Shown: positions 29,341 to 40,153, counted from the stretch's first letter. The stretch is 64,000 bases of DNA from Pasteurella bettyae CCUG 2042 (GCF_000262245.1 NZ_AJSX01000047.1:120952-184951); one strand, 5' to 3'. Numbers and translations: made by a program. The notes: a model not told the origin generated them from the sequence alone.

Positions 29341-30222
29341 ATGGCTTGGGTACAAATTCGTTTAAACAGTACAAATGAAAAAGCAGAAGTAATTAGTGAT
29401 TATTTAGAAGAAGTTGGTTCTGTCTCTGTTACATTTATGGATAGTCAGGATACACCAATTTTTGAACCTTTACCTGGTGAAACCCGTTTATGGGGTAATA
29501 CAGATGTAATTGCTTTATTTGATGCAGAAACAGATATGCAGCAAATTGTTCGTTTATTACAACAAGCAGGACATTTAACCGATGATACTGCTTATAAAAT
29601 TGAACAAATTGAAGATAAGGATTGGGAGCGTGAATGGATGGATAATTTCCATCCGATGCAATTTGGTAAACGTTTATGGATTTGCCCTAGCTGGCGTGAA
29701 GTACCAGATGAAAATGCAGTTAATGTAATGTTAGATCCTGGTTTAGCCTTTGGTACAGGAACGCATCCAACTACAGCTCTTTGTTTAGAATGGTTAGATA
29801 GTTTAGATTTAGCGGGTAAGACTATTATAGATTTTGGTTGTGGCTCAGGGATTTTAGCTATTGCAGCTTTAAAATTAGGCGCTAAAGAAGCAATTGGCAT
29901 TGATATTGATCCGCAAGCAATTTTAGCTAGTCGTAATAATGCAGAACAAAATGGTGTAGCTGATCGATTAAAATTGTATTTATCAGATGATAAACCTACA
30001 GATATGAAAGCAGATGTTGTTGTCGCTAATATTCTTGCTGGTCCATTAAGAGAGCTTTACCCAATCATAAGCCAATTAGTTAAAAAGAATGGTGTATTAG
30101 GTTTATCAGGTATCTTAGCTACACAGGCAAAATCAGTTTTAGAGGCGTATAGTGCCAGTTTTGAATTAGATCCAATTCAAGAACGTGAAGAATGGTGTCG
30201 CATTACAGGAAAAACTAAATAA
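29341..30222 (+). CDS. prmA: Ribosomal protein L11 methyltransferase
   Basis: 293 residues. N-terminal L11-binding domain (about 1-60), then a SAM-methyltransferase with '[15 protein letters not shown]', motif I '[20 protein letters not shown]' and '[13 protein letters not shown]'. Trimethylates L11. Ribosome site AAGGAA precedes the ATG. Confidence 0.97.
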   Translation: MAWVQIRLNSTNEKAEVISDYLEEVGSVSVTFMDSQDTPIFEPLPGETRLWGNTDVIALFDAETDMQQIVRLLQQAGHLTDDTAYKIEQIEDKDWEREWMDNFHPMQFGKRLWICPSWREVPDENAVNVMLDPGLAFGTGTHPTTALCLEWLDSLDLAGKTIIDFGCGSGILAIAALKLGAKEAIGIDIDPQAILASRNNAEQNGVADRLKLYLSDDKPTDMKADVVVANILAGPLRELYPIISQLVKKNGVLGLSGILATQAKSVLEAYSASFELDPIQEREEWCRITGKTK

Positions 30223-30272
30223 TTTCAATCCCTATTCAGTAAATTTTTTATAAATTTGTATAAAAAATATGC

Positions 30273-30316
30273 TTTTCAAATGCATCAAAAATGCGTATCA
30301 TAGCACCCCTTGTCGG
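30273..30316 (+). promoter_or_regulatory. Candidate dusB-fis promoter with GC-rich discriminator
   Basis: TTTTCA (30273-30278), 17-base spacer, TATCAT (30296-30301), then AGCACCCCTTG. A C-rich stretch just after the -10 is typical of stringently controlled promoters such as that of fis in E. coli. The -35 is weak. Confidence 0.45.
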
Positions 30317-30364
30317 ATATACTGGTGAGTGGGTGTTATCTACTTTTGAAGAGGAAATAGAAAG

Positions 30365-31348
30365 GTGCGAATTGGACCTTATCAACTCAGGAATCGCATT
30401 TTACTTGCACCTATGGCTGGTATTACCGATCAACCTTTTCGAAAACTTTGTGCCACTTATGGTGCAGGCTTAACGTTTTCGGAAATGATGTCAACTAATC
30501 CGCAAGTTTGGCATACAGAAAAATCGCGTTTGCGTTTGGCTCATCATCAAGATGCAGGAATAAACGCTGTGCAAATAGCTGGTTCTGATCCAGATGAAAT
30601 GGCAAAAGCTGCTCAAGTCAATATGGATTATGGTGCTGAAATTATTGATATTAATATGGGTTGTCCTGCTAAAAAAGTGAATCGAAAAATGGCAGGTTCA
30701 GCATTATTACAATATCCTGATTTAGTCCGCCAAATTCTTGAGTCAGTAGTAAATGCGGTTGATGTGCCTGTAACATTAAAAATTAGAACAGGCTGGGATC
30801 TTGAACATCAAAATTGTGTAGAAATCGCAAAAATTGCAGAACAAAGTGGTATTCAAGCATTAACCATTCATGGGCGAACTCGTGAATGTTTATTTGAGGG
30901 GAATGCTGAGTATGACAATATAAAAGCGGTTAAACAGCAAGTTTCAATTCCTGTTATCGCAAATGGCGATATAACATCAGCGGAGAAGGCTAAGTCTGTA
31001 CTGGCTTATACAGGTGCAGATGGTGTCATGATCGGACGTGGTGCATTAGGCAATCCTTGGTTATTTAGATCAATAGAGAGCTTAGTAGAACACGATTCGA
31101 TAATTTTTGAGCCAAGTTTAGATGAAAAGTGCGGTGTTATTTTGCAGCATATTCAGGATCTTCATAAATTTTATGGTGAAGAAAAAGGGTATCGCATAGC
31201 ACGCAAACATGTAGCTTGGTATTTGCAAGGAATTCAACCTAATTCCGATTTTAAACAGACTTTTAATGCAATAACCGTCCCTAAAGAACAGTTATTGGCT
31301 TTAGAAGAGTTTTTCAATTTAATCGTAATGGATAAACAACAATGTTAG
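30365..31348 (+). CDS. dusB: tRNA-dihydrouridine synthase B
   Basis: 327-residue flavin enzyme reducing uridine in the tRNA D-loop. '[17 protein letters not shown]', '[21 protein letters not shown]' (catalytic Cys), 'TLKIRTGWD', '[11 protein letters not shown]' and '[16 protein letters not shown]' are present. The start is GTG 30365 after AGAGGA (30351-30356). Overlaps fis by seven bases; the dusB-fis operon is near-universal in gammaproteobacteria. Confidence 0.95.
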   Translation: MRIGPYQLRNRILLAPMAGITDQPFRKLCATYGAGLTFSEMMSTNPQVWHTEKSRLRLAHHQDAGINAVQIAGSDPDEMAKAAQVNMDYGAEIIDINMGCPAKKVNRKMAGSALLQYPDLVRQILESVVNAVDVPVTLKIRTGWDLEHQNCVEIAKIAEQSGIQALTIHGRTRECLFEGNAEYDNIKAVKQQVSIPVIANGDITSAEKAKSVLAYTGADGVMIGRGALGNPWLFRSIESLVEHDSIIFEPSLDEKCGVILQHIQDLHKFYGEEKGYRIARKHVAWYLQGIQPNSDFKQTFNAITVPKEQLLALEEFFNLIVMDKQQC

Positions 31349-31641
31349 AACAACAACGTAGTCCTTCTGATGCATTAACCGTATCAGTTTTAAATTCACA
31401 ATCTCAAGTAACTAATAAACCTCTTCGTGATTCAGTAAAACAAGCGTTAAGAAATTATTTATCACAATTAGATGGTCAAGACGTAAATGATCTTTACGAA
31501 CTAGTATTAGCTGAAGTTGAACATCCAATGTTAGATATGGTAATGCAATATACTCGCGGTAATCAGACTCGTGCAGCAACAATGTTAGGTATTAACCGTG
31601 GCACATTACGTAAAAAATTAAAAAAATACGGTATGGGTTAG
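31342..31641 (+). CDS. fis: Nucleoid protein Fis
   Basis: 99 residues. N-terminal beta-hairpin arm, then four helices ending in the helix-turn-helix '[24 protein letters not shown]'. Binds and bends AT-rich sites; activates rRNA promoters and assists site-specific recombination. It starts inside dusB. Confidence 0.98.
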   Translation: MLEQQRSPSDALTVSVLNSQSQVTNKPLRDSVKQALRNYLSQLDGQDVNDLYELVLAEVEHPMLDMVMQYTRGNQTRAATMLGINRGTLRKKLKKYGMG

Positions 31642-31664
31642 TTTTTAACTTAGTTAATTAAATA

Positions 31665-31705
31665 AAAAGCCTCTTATGATTAGATCATTAAGAGGCTTTT
31701 TATTG
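31665..31705. terminator. Bidirectional terminator between fis and the PP2C-like gene
   Basis: Long stem AAAAGCCTCTT...ATGAT / ATCAT...AAGAGGCTTTT across 31665-31701 with A and T tails. It serves fis (+) and the gene ending at 31710 (-). Confidence 0.9.
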
Positions 31706-31709
31706 GTTA

Positions 31710-32654
31710 TCATTTACTACGATATATTAATATTGCTCTATCATCAAAAGTATAATTTCCCTTTGTTATACCTTTAGTAGAAGGATTTTTTATTCTTAAT
31801 GGATCTTCTGATAACTCTTGTTTTAATGTGTTTTCATATGCATCAATAGTGATATCTTTCGGATAGGTTTCATATCCGTCAGATGATAATTCAATAACTT
31901 TTGGTGTCTTATCAAATTTCCATACTTTTAATTCAGATATCGGAATATCAAATCCATCTATTTCCCAATATTGGAAAGCTTTAGGAGCATTAGGATTATT
32001 CTGGAATTCTGATTGGCGAGTTAATAATGGCATAATGTAAAAACGACCAATGTCATTTTCTTCAATTTGCTCATTGGTTAGTTTAAGATCTTTTAAGATT
32101 TTTACGCGTAAAGTACTATTTAATTCATCAACATATTTGACTTCATTATTATATTTCACGTTATCAATACGCGCTTTTGAATCCCCAATCGCGATTAATT
32201 CATTTTTTGTAAAATCATACCATATTAATGTTGCAGTTGGACGTAAATGAGGGGTATTTTTGAAATCAATATCTGGGTACTTAGCATAAAAATTTTTAAA
32301 TTTTTCATTGATTAATGTAATAATTTTTTCTTTATCTGTCCCAGCTGGTAAAGATTGGAATACTTCTTGAATAATATCTCGGCTGACTCTTCCCCCTTTT
32401 TTACCGTCATATTTTTTGCCTGATTTGTCGGTAGCACCATCAAATACTGCAAGATAATAATCATTAAAAAATAATCCATCTTCACACATGGTATTATTTT
32501 TTTCTCCAATACCACCTTTTCCTTGAATAAAGTATTCAATGTTACCCTTTGATAAAGATTTCGTTACTATTTTATCATAAGTTAAATTATCAATAGCAAA
32601 TGATGATGTGGATATAATGGAAAGTAATGAAAGGCGAAAAAGTAATTTTTTCAT
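31710..32654 (-). CDS. Exported PP2C-like protein phosphatase
   Basis: 314 residues with a clean Sec signal peptide (about 1-20: KK, hydrophobic core, SSFA). The rest has the order of PP2C (PPM) motifs: E58-D59 in 'NNTMCEDGLFF', D72-G73 in 'YLAVFDGATDKSG', 'PTATLIWYD...ELIAIGDSKARI' (GDS 157-159), 'ELSSDGYET' (D259) and 'FDDRAILIYR' (D304-D305). All metal-binding acidic positions of the family appear present, so activity is plausible. Bacterial PP2Cs are normally cytosolic; a periplasmic or secreted one is unusual. AT-rich, alone in its transcription unit. Family call is by motif, not by search. Confidence 0.75.
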   Translation of the reverse strand: MKKLLFRLSLLSIISTSSFAIDNLTYDKIVTKSLSKGNIEYFIQGKGGIGEKNNTMCEDGLFFNDYYLAVFDGATDKSGKKYDGKKGGRVSRDIIQEVFQSLPAGTDKEKIITLINEKFKNFYAKYPDIDFKNTPHLRPTATLIWYDFTKNELIAIGDSKARIDNVKYNNEVKYVDELNSTLRVKILKDLKLTNEQIEENDIGRFYIMPLLTRQSEFQNNPNAPKAFQYWEIDGFDIPISELKVWKFDKTPKVIELSSDGYETYPKDITIDAYENTLKQELSEDPLRIKNPSTKGITKGNYTFDDRAILIYRSK

Positions 32655-32712
32655 AGGTATGCTCCTTACTTAAGTAATATAAATAATTTTAACGAAACAG
32701 CTACTATATAAT

Positions 32713-32741
32713 AAAAAGGTATTAGATTTTCTCTAATACCT
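32713..32741 (-). terminator. Terminator of the uxuA operon
   Basis: Minus strand stem AGGTATTAG / CTAATACCT (32741-32733 / 32726-32718) followed by T5, seven bases after the uxuA stop. Confidence 0.88.
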
Positions 32742-32747
32742 GAGAGA

Positions 32748-33938
32748 TTATTTTTCAAAAAAAACTTTTTTTAGTCCTAATTCTAAACCTCGAAATTCAG
32801 CTAAACCTTTTAAGCGTCCAATGGCTGAATAACCAGGGTTGGTTTTTTTCTTTAGGTCATCTAACATTTGATGTCCATGGTCAGGACGCATTGGAATTAA
32901 TCGAGTCTCGCCATTATTAAGACGACGATATTCTTCGGTTAATAATGCTTTAATTACATTAAACATATCTACATCTCCGCCAAGGTGATCTGCTTCATGG
33001 AAACTTAACGGATTTTCTTCACGTTCTGTTGCGCGTAAATGAGCAAAATAGATACGGTCTCCAAATCGTTTAGTCATTTCAACAAGATCATTATCAGCAC
33101 GAACACCATAAGAACCAGTACACATAGTGAACCCATTTGCTGGTGATGATTGTGTATCTACATACCACTGCATATCTTCAATAGTGGAGACGATACGTGG
33201 TAAACCCAAAATCGGACGAGGAGGATCATCTGGATGCACAGCCATTTTAATGCCAACTTCTTCAGCTATTGGAATAACTTCATTTAGGAAGTGAGCTAAA
33301 TGGGTACGAAATTTTTCAGGAGAAATATTTTTATAGCGATCTAATTGATATTGGAATTCTTCCAGAGTATAACCTTCTTCAGCACCAGGTAAACCAGCAA
33401 TAATATTGCTTGTTAGTTTTTGGATATCAGATTTAGTCATATTGTCGAAATAGATTTTAGCAGCTGTTTTTTCTTCCTCTGCATAGATCTTTTCTGCACC
33501 TGGGCGTTTTAGAATATGTAATTCAAATGCAGCAAATGCAATTTGATCAAAACGCAATGCTTTTGAACCATTAGGTAATTCATAAGCTAAATCAGTACGT
33601 GTCCAATCTAGAACAGGCATAAAGTTATAACATACAGTATCAATACCACATTGTGCTAAATTGCGTAATGTTTGTTTATAGTTTTCAATCCAAGTCTTAT
33701 ATTGACCTGTTTGGGTTTTAATGTCCTCATGAACAGGGACACTCTCTACTACAGACCATGTTAGACCAGCAGCTTCAATAATTTCTTTGCGTTTATTGAT
33801 TTCTTCACTTGACCATATTTGTCCATTCGGAATGTGGTGTAAGGCAGTTACTACACCTGTTGCACCAGCTTGACGAATATCAGATAAAGTAACTGGATCA
33901 TTAGGTCCATACCAACGCCATGTTTGTTCCATACTCAA
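32748..33938 (-). CDS. uxuA: Mannonate dehydratase
   Basis: 396 residues. Converts D-mannonate to 2-keto-3-deoxygluconate (KDG). N-terminus '[35 protein letters not shown]' and metal-site regions '[20 protein letters not shown]' and '[16 protein letters not shown]' and '[13 protein letters not shown]' are diagnostic. Last gene of the minus arm of the hexuronate cluster. Confidence 0.97.
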   Translation of the reverse strand: MSMEQTWRWYGPNDPVTLSDIRQAGATGVVTALHHIPNGQIWSSEEINKRKEIIEAAGLTWSVVESVPVHEDIKTQTGQYKTWIENYKQTLRNLAQCGIDTVCYNFMPVLDWTRTDLAYELPNGSKALRFDQIAFAAFELHILKRPGAEKIYAEEEKTAAKIYFDNMTKSDIQKLTSNIIAGLPGAEEGYTLEEFQYQLDRYKNISPEKFRTHLAHFLNEVIPIAEEVGIKMAVHPDDPPRPILGLPRIVSTIEDMQWYVDTQSSPANGFTMCTGSYGVRADNDLVEMTKRFGDRIYFAHLRATEREENPLSFHEADHLGGDVDMFNVIKALLTEEYRRLNNGETRLIPMRPDHGHQMLDDLKKKTNPGYSAIGRLKGLAEFRGLELGLKKVFFEK

Positions 33939-33951
33939 CTCCTAATTAAGT

Positions 33952-34701
33952 TTATAAATTGACAACTAATGGACTTACTTTAAATAAATAGCCATCAAAA
34001 TTCGGGTCATCTAAATCCGATAATTCAAACAGCTTTTGTTTCACGTTTTCCAAATGTTGCCACATCATTTTTCTTGCTAATACAGGATCTTTTCGTTGTA
34101 TAGCTGCAATAATATTTTCGTGATCTTTTAACCATAGATGACGGTAACTTTGATCTGGAATATGGGCGTGCAACCCTTTCCACATTGGGCTATTTATTCG
34201 ATATTCCCACAAATCTTTTTGCATGCGGATAATCACTTCGTTTTGTGTAATTTCCGCAATCGTTTTATGAAAATCTTCATCCGCAATGTAATCTTCGTCA
34301 CCGTGTTCCAAGGTATTTCGTTCACGTTCTAAAATTTCTTTTAACTGTAAAACATCTGCTCGTGTTGCTTGAATTGCTGCAAATTCGGCAATACTACTTT
34401 CTAATAATTGTCTAGCTTGCAGCAGCTCAAAGGGACCAACATCGGGTAAGTGTTCAATGCCTTCAGAATTTAATTTTGGTAAATTAATAACATAAACCCC
34501 TGAGCCTTTGCGTACCTCAACCAGATTTTCAAGCTCAAGCATAATAATTGCCTCACGAATGACCGTACGGCTTACATTAAAGTAATTAGATAAATCACGC
34601 TCTGCTGGTAACTTATCACCGACTTTATAAGCCCCACTTAATAACTCTACTTTTAATTCTTGTCCGATTTTCTTATAAGAACGTAAATCTTCGGGTGTCA
34701 T
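33952..34701 (-). CDS. uxuR: GntR/FadR-family regulator of hexuronate genes
   Basis: 249 residues. N-terminal winged helix ('GAYKVGDKLPAERDLSNYFNVSRTVIREAIIMLELENLVEVRKGSGVYV', about 20-70) and C-terminal FCD ligand domain with metal-type histidines ('DEDFHKTIAEIT', 'HEN', 'MMWQHLENV'). Lies between uxuA and the glycosidase, 13 bp from uxuA. Expected to repress the cluster until a hexuronate intermediate binds. The palindromes at 38965 and 39029 are its likely operators. UxuR versus ExuR/KdgR identity is inferred from context. Confidence 0.88.
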   Translation of the reverse strand: MTPEDLRSYKKIGQELKVELLSGAYKVGDKLPAERDLSNYFNVSRTVIREAIIMLELENLVEVRKGSGVYVINLPKLNSEGIEHLPDVGPFELLQARQLLESSIAEFAAIQATRADVLQLKEILERERNTLEHGDEDYIADEDFHKTIAEITQNEVIIRMQKDLWEYRINSPMWKGLHAHIPDQSYRHLWLKDHENIIAAIQRKDPVLARKMMWQHLENVKQKLFELSDLDDPNFDGYLFKVSPLVVNL

Positions 34702-34723
34702 AATTTTTTGATAATGCCTCTAA

Positions 34724-37103
34724 TTAAATTTCTGAAATAGGTAATTTATAGCCACTCTCAACAGATTTACCATTTACGATTAACTGGCGTTGTTCTGTAT
34801 GAGGTAAAGTAAAGACTAACTCTTTATATTGTGGCTCATAATGACCTTTTTTCGTTATATTGATTTCAATCGCTTTGCTTGAGCAATTCAATTCAATGTC
34901 TAGGGTTAAATGTTTACCGTTTAAATAATCAAAACTTACACCATCGTCATCAAAGATAGACATATTCGCTTTGCCTTGATCGATAAACGGCATAATGAGT
35001 AATTCACGGTAATCATCAGTTAAAGTATTAGAACGTCCTTTTGAACCAAGCGGCATAATCGAGCCTGCTCTTAGGAATAATGGGATACGTTCTAGTGGTG
35101 CATCCACCAGGATTTTTTCGCCGCCATAATACCACTGGTGCGTATAAAAATCATACCAACCAGAATAAGTTACACGGTAAATAAATGTCTCGTTTGCGTT
35201 GCCCTTCTTCTACCACTGAAGCCACTAATAAATCTTTACCAAACAGATAGTCATCATTTTCAGCAAAGGTGTTTGCATCGTGTTCGTGATCTAAGAAAGT
35301 CGGGCGTAGCATTGGCTCTGCTTGCGTGTGTGCCTGCCATAATAAATTGTAGATATACGGCATTAAGCGGTAACGCAACTGAATGGCATCGCGAATAATG
35401 TTCGTCACCTCAGGGTACATCCACGGCTCATTCACCGTTTTATCGTCATTCCAAGAGTGAATGGTAAAACGAGGGTGCATTACCCCGTTTTGCACCCAAC
35501 GTACAAACAATTCAGGTTCAGGCTTATTACCGGAGAAGCCGCCAACATCGTGTCCTACATTGTAAAGTGCCGACAAACTCATTCCTAAGCCCATTTTGAT
35601 GTTATATTTTAATGTATGCCAGCTGGTACGATTATCCCCCGACCATGTTTGCACATAGCGGTTCATGCCTGCCGAACCGGAACGGGAAATCAAATAAGGG
35701 CGGACATTTGGGGCAAATTCTTTTTGAGCCTCAAAAGAGGATTTCATCATCAATAAAGGTTGCAGCGGACGAAGCAATTTAATCGGCAGACCTTTGCCGA
35801 AGAAATGGCATTTGGCGTAATCGTCCCACACCTCAAATTCGTTGTTGTCGTTCCAAGTCGAGCCAATGCCCATTTCCATTAGTTGAGATTTCACATTGGA
35901 TTTCCACCAATCCACGGTTGCAGGGTTAGTAAAGTCTAAATGTGAACCTTCATCGTCCCAAAACATTGAACGTTCTGGATTATCCGATTCGGAATCTTGA
36001 ATAAATAAGCCTTTTTCTGCCACTTCATTGTAGCGTGGGTGATCCTGCAACAAGCACGGTTTGATATTAGCTGCCAAATTCATGCCCGCATCAAGAAAAT
36101 ATTTACTCATTAATTTCGGCTGAGGCACTTTGTCATAGTTCCAGTTAAACACATAGCGTTTACCGTTAATTGAGGTGTAACCAGAGGAAAGCTGGAACGA
36201 ATCGCACGGAATATTGTGTTCTCGGCATAAATCGACGAATTTTTTCAGCTGTTCTTGGGCATCCGGAGCATCGGTATAACTCATTGTTGAACCGCTGTAA
36301 CCCAAACTCCAACGAGGTCCGAAAATCGTACCGCCTGTAAGCTTGGTGTATTTCTTGGTCACATCCACAATTTTCGGGCCGAGAATCATATAGTAATCAA
36401 GATCGCCATCTTCCGCTTTGTAGTTACGATAATATGCGTGGTAGTTATCAATTTCGCTGCCAAGTACAAACCAGCACGGCGCTAAATTATCGTAATAAAT
36501 ACCATAGCTCACTTCATCAGCGTGAGTAATATAGAATGGAATATGCTTATAAAGCGGATCCATATACTCTGCGTTATAACCCATCGCATCAATATTTCGC
36601 ATTTCAAAACGGCGACCGTGACGATTCAAATTCCCTGTTTTTTCACCCAAACCGTAATATTGCTCGTTTACGCTACGATTCAAATAATGGGTTACGTTCG
36701 TGTTAGACACACCAAACAAGTAAGCCCCTGTTCTGCGGTCTGAAACAAAGGTTTTCCATTCACCATTTACCTTATGTTGCCATTCCAAATAAAGCGGTTG
36801 ATGCACAATGAGCTTAATACAAGCGGTCGAAATTTCCAAAGAATTTGCAAATTGCTGAACGTCATAGTGAGGTAGCGAAAATTCTTCAACCGACCATTTA
36901 TCCCGCCCTTGCCACTCAACATCATCAGCATTCGGGCTAATCGCCCAAGTGGCTGGCACTTTAAATTCATTGTTGCGAGTAAATGCCACACGGAACATAT
37001 CTTGCTCTAGTACAAAAATATGTAGCCCAATTCCACGTTCACATTGAATATCAATGCGGTTATTTTCATTTCGGCTAAACTGCCAATATTTTAATGTTTT
37101 CAT
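34724..37103 (-). pseudogene. GH31 alpha-glycosidase, broken by a frameshift
   Basis: Two adjacent minus frames together cover one GH31 protein of about 790 residues. The first (37103-35151, 650 aa) holds the N-terminal beta domain and barrel with nucleophile 'STWNDNNEFE' (D419) and acid/base 'WSGDNRTSW' (D490). It runs to 'RKRDIYLPCNLFWLV' and stops. The other frame reads straight on as 'VTYSGWYDFYTHQWYYGGEK' and then 'VDAPLERIPLFLRAGSIMPL' to 34724. Removing one T after 'YLP' (about 35170-35180) restores a normal 'YLP...GWYDFYT' junction. It is a real lesion or a sequencing error. The gene is GC-richer than uxuA and contains a perfect Actinobacillus-type uptake core at 36819-36827. Substrate unknown; an alpha-linked uronide or glucoside feeding the pathway is plausible. 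Confidence 0.88.
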
Positions 37104-37118
37104 CTAATACTTCCTTGA

Positions 37119-38420
37119 TTAATAACCGAGTAACCATTGTGGTAACGCAAGACTCAGTGAAGGTACGTAAGTCACGAGGAATAACGTTAAAATCAATACC
37201 GCATAGAATGGTAATAATGGTTTAATCACTTGGTTAATTTTCACGCCACCTACAGAACAGCCAATAAATAAGGCACTGCCAACTGGTGGCGTACAAATTC
37301 CGATAGATAAGTTAAATGCCATTAAAATACCGAAATGAACTGGATCCATTCCTAAATCTGTGACGATAGGGAAGAAAATTGGCGTAAAGATAAGCAACGC
37401 TGGCGTCATATCCATAAACACACCAACAATTAAGAGGATAATGTTGATGATTAACAGAATCACAATTGGGTTATCAGATACAGATAACAAACCATCACTG
37501 ATAGTATAAGGAATATCAGCATTCGCCATTACCCAAGACATTCCCATTGAAGTCCCAATTAGTAACAATACGATGGAGGTGGTTACTACTGATTCTAAAA
37601 TCACTTTCGGCAATTCTTTAATAGACACTTCACGATAAATTAGTACCGCTAAAATTAAGGTATAAACCACTGCAAAAGCAGAGGCTTCTGTCGCAGTAAA
37701 AATACCACCAATAATACCGCCCATAATGACGATAATTAAACCTAAGCTCGGTAAAGCATCTAAGGTTTTCTTAATTACTTCAGATTTGGTTGGTTTTGGT
37801 GAAACTGGATAATTACGTTTTTTAGCAAGGTATCCAATGACGAACATAATGGATAATCCCATTAAAATACCTGGAATATAGCCTGCTAAGAATAATGCCC
37901 CAATTGATGTACCGCCTGTAATTAATGAATAGACAATAAAAGTATTGCTTGGTGGAATTAGTAATCCTGTTGGACAAGAAGATATATTCACCGCTGCTGA
38001 AAATGCTGGGTCATAACCTTCTTTTCTTTGTAAAGGAGACATAATACCGCCCATCGCAGCACCAGATGCTACTGCTGAACCTGAAATTGAACCAAACATC
38101 ATATTCGCTAACACATTCACGTGCGCAAGAGAACCTGGTAAACGACCTCCGATTACTTTAGCAAATTCAATTAAACGCAAAGCAATACCGCCACGATTCA
38201 TAATATTTCCAGCAAGAATAAAAAATGGAATCGCAAGCAATGAGAAACTATCCAAACCTGATGCCATTTTTTGGGTAATTACTGTGATCGCAGCATCAAA
38301 AGATACTGACATCATTACAGTGATAAGAGAGGCTATACCAATAGAAAATGAAATTGGTACACCAATAAATAAAAGGGTGAAAAAAGTAGTACAAAGAACA
38401 ATAACTGTGGACCATTCCAT
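37119..38420 (-). CDS. TRAP transporter large membrane subunit (DctM/YiaN type)
   Basis: 433 residues from ATG 38420, preceded on the minus strand by AGAGGAT. An upstream in-frame start would overlap the small subunit gene and lacks support. About 12 membrane segments; 'IPFFILAGNIMNRGGIALRLI', 'GSISGSAVASGAAMGGIMSP', 'PPSNTFIVYS' and 'TPPVGSALFIG' are typical of DctM. Couples sodium gradient to uptake of the ligand delivered by the binding protein encoded on the opposite strand. Confidence 0.93.
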   Translation of the reverse strand: MEWSTVIVLCTTFFTLLFIGVPISFSIGIASLITVMMSVSFDAAITVITQKMASGLDSFSLLAIPFFILAGNIMNRGGIALRLIEFAKVIGGRLPGSLAHVNVLANMMFGSISGSAVASGAAMGGIMSPLQRKEGYDPAFSAAVNISSCPTGLLIPPSNTFIVYSLITGGTSIGALFLAGYIPGILMGLSIMFVIGYLAKKRNYPVSPKPTKSEVIKKTLDALPSLGLIIVIMGGIIGGIFTATEASAFAVVYTLILAVLIYREVSIKELPKVILESVVTTSIVLLLIGTSMGMSWVMANADIPYTISDGLLSVSDNPIVILLIINIILLIVGVFMDMTPALLIFTPIFFPIVTDLGMDPVHFGILMAFNLSIGICTPPVGSALFIGCSVGGVKINQVIKPLLPFYAVLILTLFLVTYVPSLSLALPQWLLGY

Positions 38421-38439
38421 AATAAAGTATCCTCTGTTT

Positions 38440-38931
38440 TTAATTAATTGATGAAGGTGATTGTAAGCAGTTAAATAAATCACGAATCGTATAAATTAGC
38501 ATAAAGAAGCCACTCAGTGGAATTGCGGCATAAATCAAACCCATTTCGATACCAAGCACCGGAGAAATTTGTCCCACTGCCAGAGTATCATTAACTAATT
38601 TCAAACCTCCATAGCACATAATGAGAATAACAAAACATAGGGTGATTACATTGATAATAAGATTTAGACGCTTATGTTTTATGGGAGATGATTCTAATTT
38701 AGTTGCTAATAAGTCAATGGCTAAATGTTTTTTTTGTCCTAATGCATAAGCTGCACCTATGAGCCCAACCCAAATGAAAGCAAAGCGAGCAAGTTCATCA
38801 GTATAGGTATTTGGTTCATTTAAGACAAAACGTGAGAATACTTGCCAAATTACGCTAATTACAAGCATGACGCTAAGCAATGTGCATAAGGTTGATAGTA
38901 TTTTATCTATGATGGATATAAATTTTATCAT
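38440..38931 (-). CDS. TRAP transporter small membrane subunit (DctQ type)
   Basis: 163 residues, four hydrophobic segments; 'FSRFVLNEPNTYTDELARFAFIWVGLIGAAYALGQKKHLAIDLL' is the standard DctQ signature. First gene of the minus arm, 19 bp before the large subunit. Confidence 0.93.
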   Translation of the reverse strand: MIKFISIIDKILSTLCTLLSVMLVISVIWQVFSRFVLNEPNTYTDELARFAFIWVGLIGAAYALGQKKHLAIDLLATKLESSPIKHKRLNLIINVITLCFVILIMCYGGLKLVNDTLAVGQISPVLGIEMGLIYAAIPLSGFFMLIYTIRDLFNCLQSPSSIN

Positions 38932-38964
38932 ATAGCCTCTTTTTTAATTAATATTAATCGGGAT

Positions 38965-38980
38965 AATTGGAATACCAATT
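38965..38980. promoter_or_regulatory. Probable UxuR-type operator 1
   Basis: Inverted repeat AATTGG-AATA-CCAATT in the divergent promoter region. It fits the GntR/FadR-subfamily pattern TGGT..ACCA and closely resembles the ATTGGTATACCAAT-like sites described for hexuronate regulators. Confidence 0.65.
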
Positions 38981-39028
38981 TTGTGGATAAAAGTATTTTT
39001 ATGCAAATAAAAAAGATTGTTTTTGTGA

Positions 39029-39044
39029 TCTGGTTCACCAATTT
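39029..39044. promoter_or_regulatory. Probable UxuR-type operator 2
   Basis: TCTGGTTCACCAATTT, with core TGGT-TC-ACCA, about 64 bp from operator 1 and on the side of the binding-protein gene. Two sites between divergent arms would let one regulator control both. Confidence 0.6.
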
Positions 39045-39157
39045 AGTAAAAATGGTTTGATATGTAGGATAAAAAAAGTAAGATTAAATTCACAATTTAT
39101 TTTGCAAATTGTTCGAATTGTAATTTTGAATGTTAACCACATTAGGAGAACCTAAAT

Positions 39158-40153
39158 ATGTTCGCTAAAAAAACTATTCTTTCTATTTCATTAGGTGCGG
39201 TTTTATCTTTGGGCATTGTTTTTTCTGTAGCAGCTAAAATAACATTAAAATTGAATCATAATAATGATAAAACTCATCCTGTTCATATTTCTATGCAGCA
39301 TATGGCTGATGAAGTAAAAAAATTAACAAATGGTGAGGTCGTAATTCGTGTTTATCCTAATAGTCAATTAGGTACTCAACGTGAATCAGTAGAATTATTA
39401 CAATCGGGCTCACTTGATATGGCAAAATCTAATGCAAGTGAAATGGAAGCATTTGAGCCAACTTATGGAGCATTCAATATTCCTTATTTATTTCGTAATT
39501 CAGAACACTACTATGCTACATTAAAAAATCCTGAGGTTGGGCAAAAAATATTAGAAGCATCTAAAGGGAAAGGTTTCATCGGTTTAACATATTATGATGG
39601 CGGTGCACGTAGCTTCTATGCTGGTAAGCCAATAAAAACACCTGCTGATTTGAAAGGTTTAAAAGTACGTGTACAACCAAGCCCAAGTGCTGTAAGAATG
39701 ATGGAATTATTAGGTGCAAATGCTACACCTTTAGCTTATGGTGAACTTTATACTGCATTGCAACAAAAAGTAGTGGATGCTGCAGAGAATAATGAAACTG
39801 CGTTGACATTAGCCCGCCATGGTGAGGTTGCTAAATTCTTTAGCTTAGATGAACATACTATGATTCCAGATGTATTATTAATTAGTGAAAAGACTTGGGC
39901 TAAATTAACCCCAGAACAGCAACAAGTTTTAAAAACAGCAGCTGATAATTCAATGATTTTTCATAAAGATTTATGGATAAAAATGATTAAAGAAGAAAAA
40001 GAAAAAGCAATTGCTGAAATGGGTGTTGAATTTGTAACTGTTGAGAAACAACCATTTATTGATGCAACTAAAGCAATGCATGATGAAGCTAAAGACAATC
40101 CTGTTATTGGTGGTTTTATTGAGAAAATTGATACATTGGCACCAGCTCAATAA
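39158..40153 (+). CDS. TRAP transporter periplasmic binding protein (DctP type)
   Basis: 331 residues with a Sec signal peptide (about 1-26, ending VAA). Mature part shows 'HPVHISMQHMADEVKKLTNGEVVIRVYPNSQLGTQRE', the conserved ligand-carboxylate Arg region 'LKGLKVRVQPSPSAVRMMELLGANATPLAYGELYTALQQKVVDAAENN'. Binds a sugar acid, presumably glucuronate or a relative. It is separated from its membrane subunits, which are transcribed divergently. Confidence 0.94.
   Translation: MFAKKTILSISLGAVLSLGIVFSVAAKITLKLNHNNDKTHPVHISMQHMADEVKKLTNGEVVIRVYPNSQLGTQRESVELLQSGSLDMAKSNASEMEAFEPTYGAFNIPYLFRNSEHYYATLKNPEVGQKILEASKGKGFIGLTYYDGGARSFYAGKPIKTPADLKGLKVRVQPSPSAVRMMELLGANATPLAYGELYTALQQKVVDAAENNETALTLARHGEVAKFFSLDEHTMIPDVLLISEKTWAKLTPEQQQVLKTAADNSMIFHKDLWIKMIKEEKEKAIAEMGVEFVTVEKQPFIDATKAMHDEAKDNPVIGGFIEKIDTLAPAQ

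Noticed and set aside
30291..30473. Short frame overlapping the dusB start
   Set aside because: Out of frame with dusB, no ribosome site; the real start is GTG 30365.
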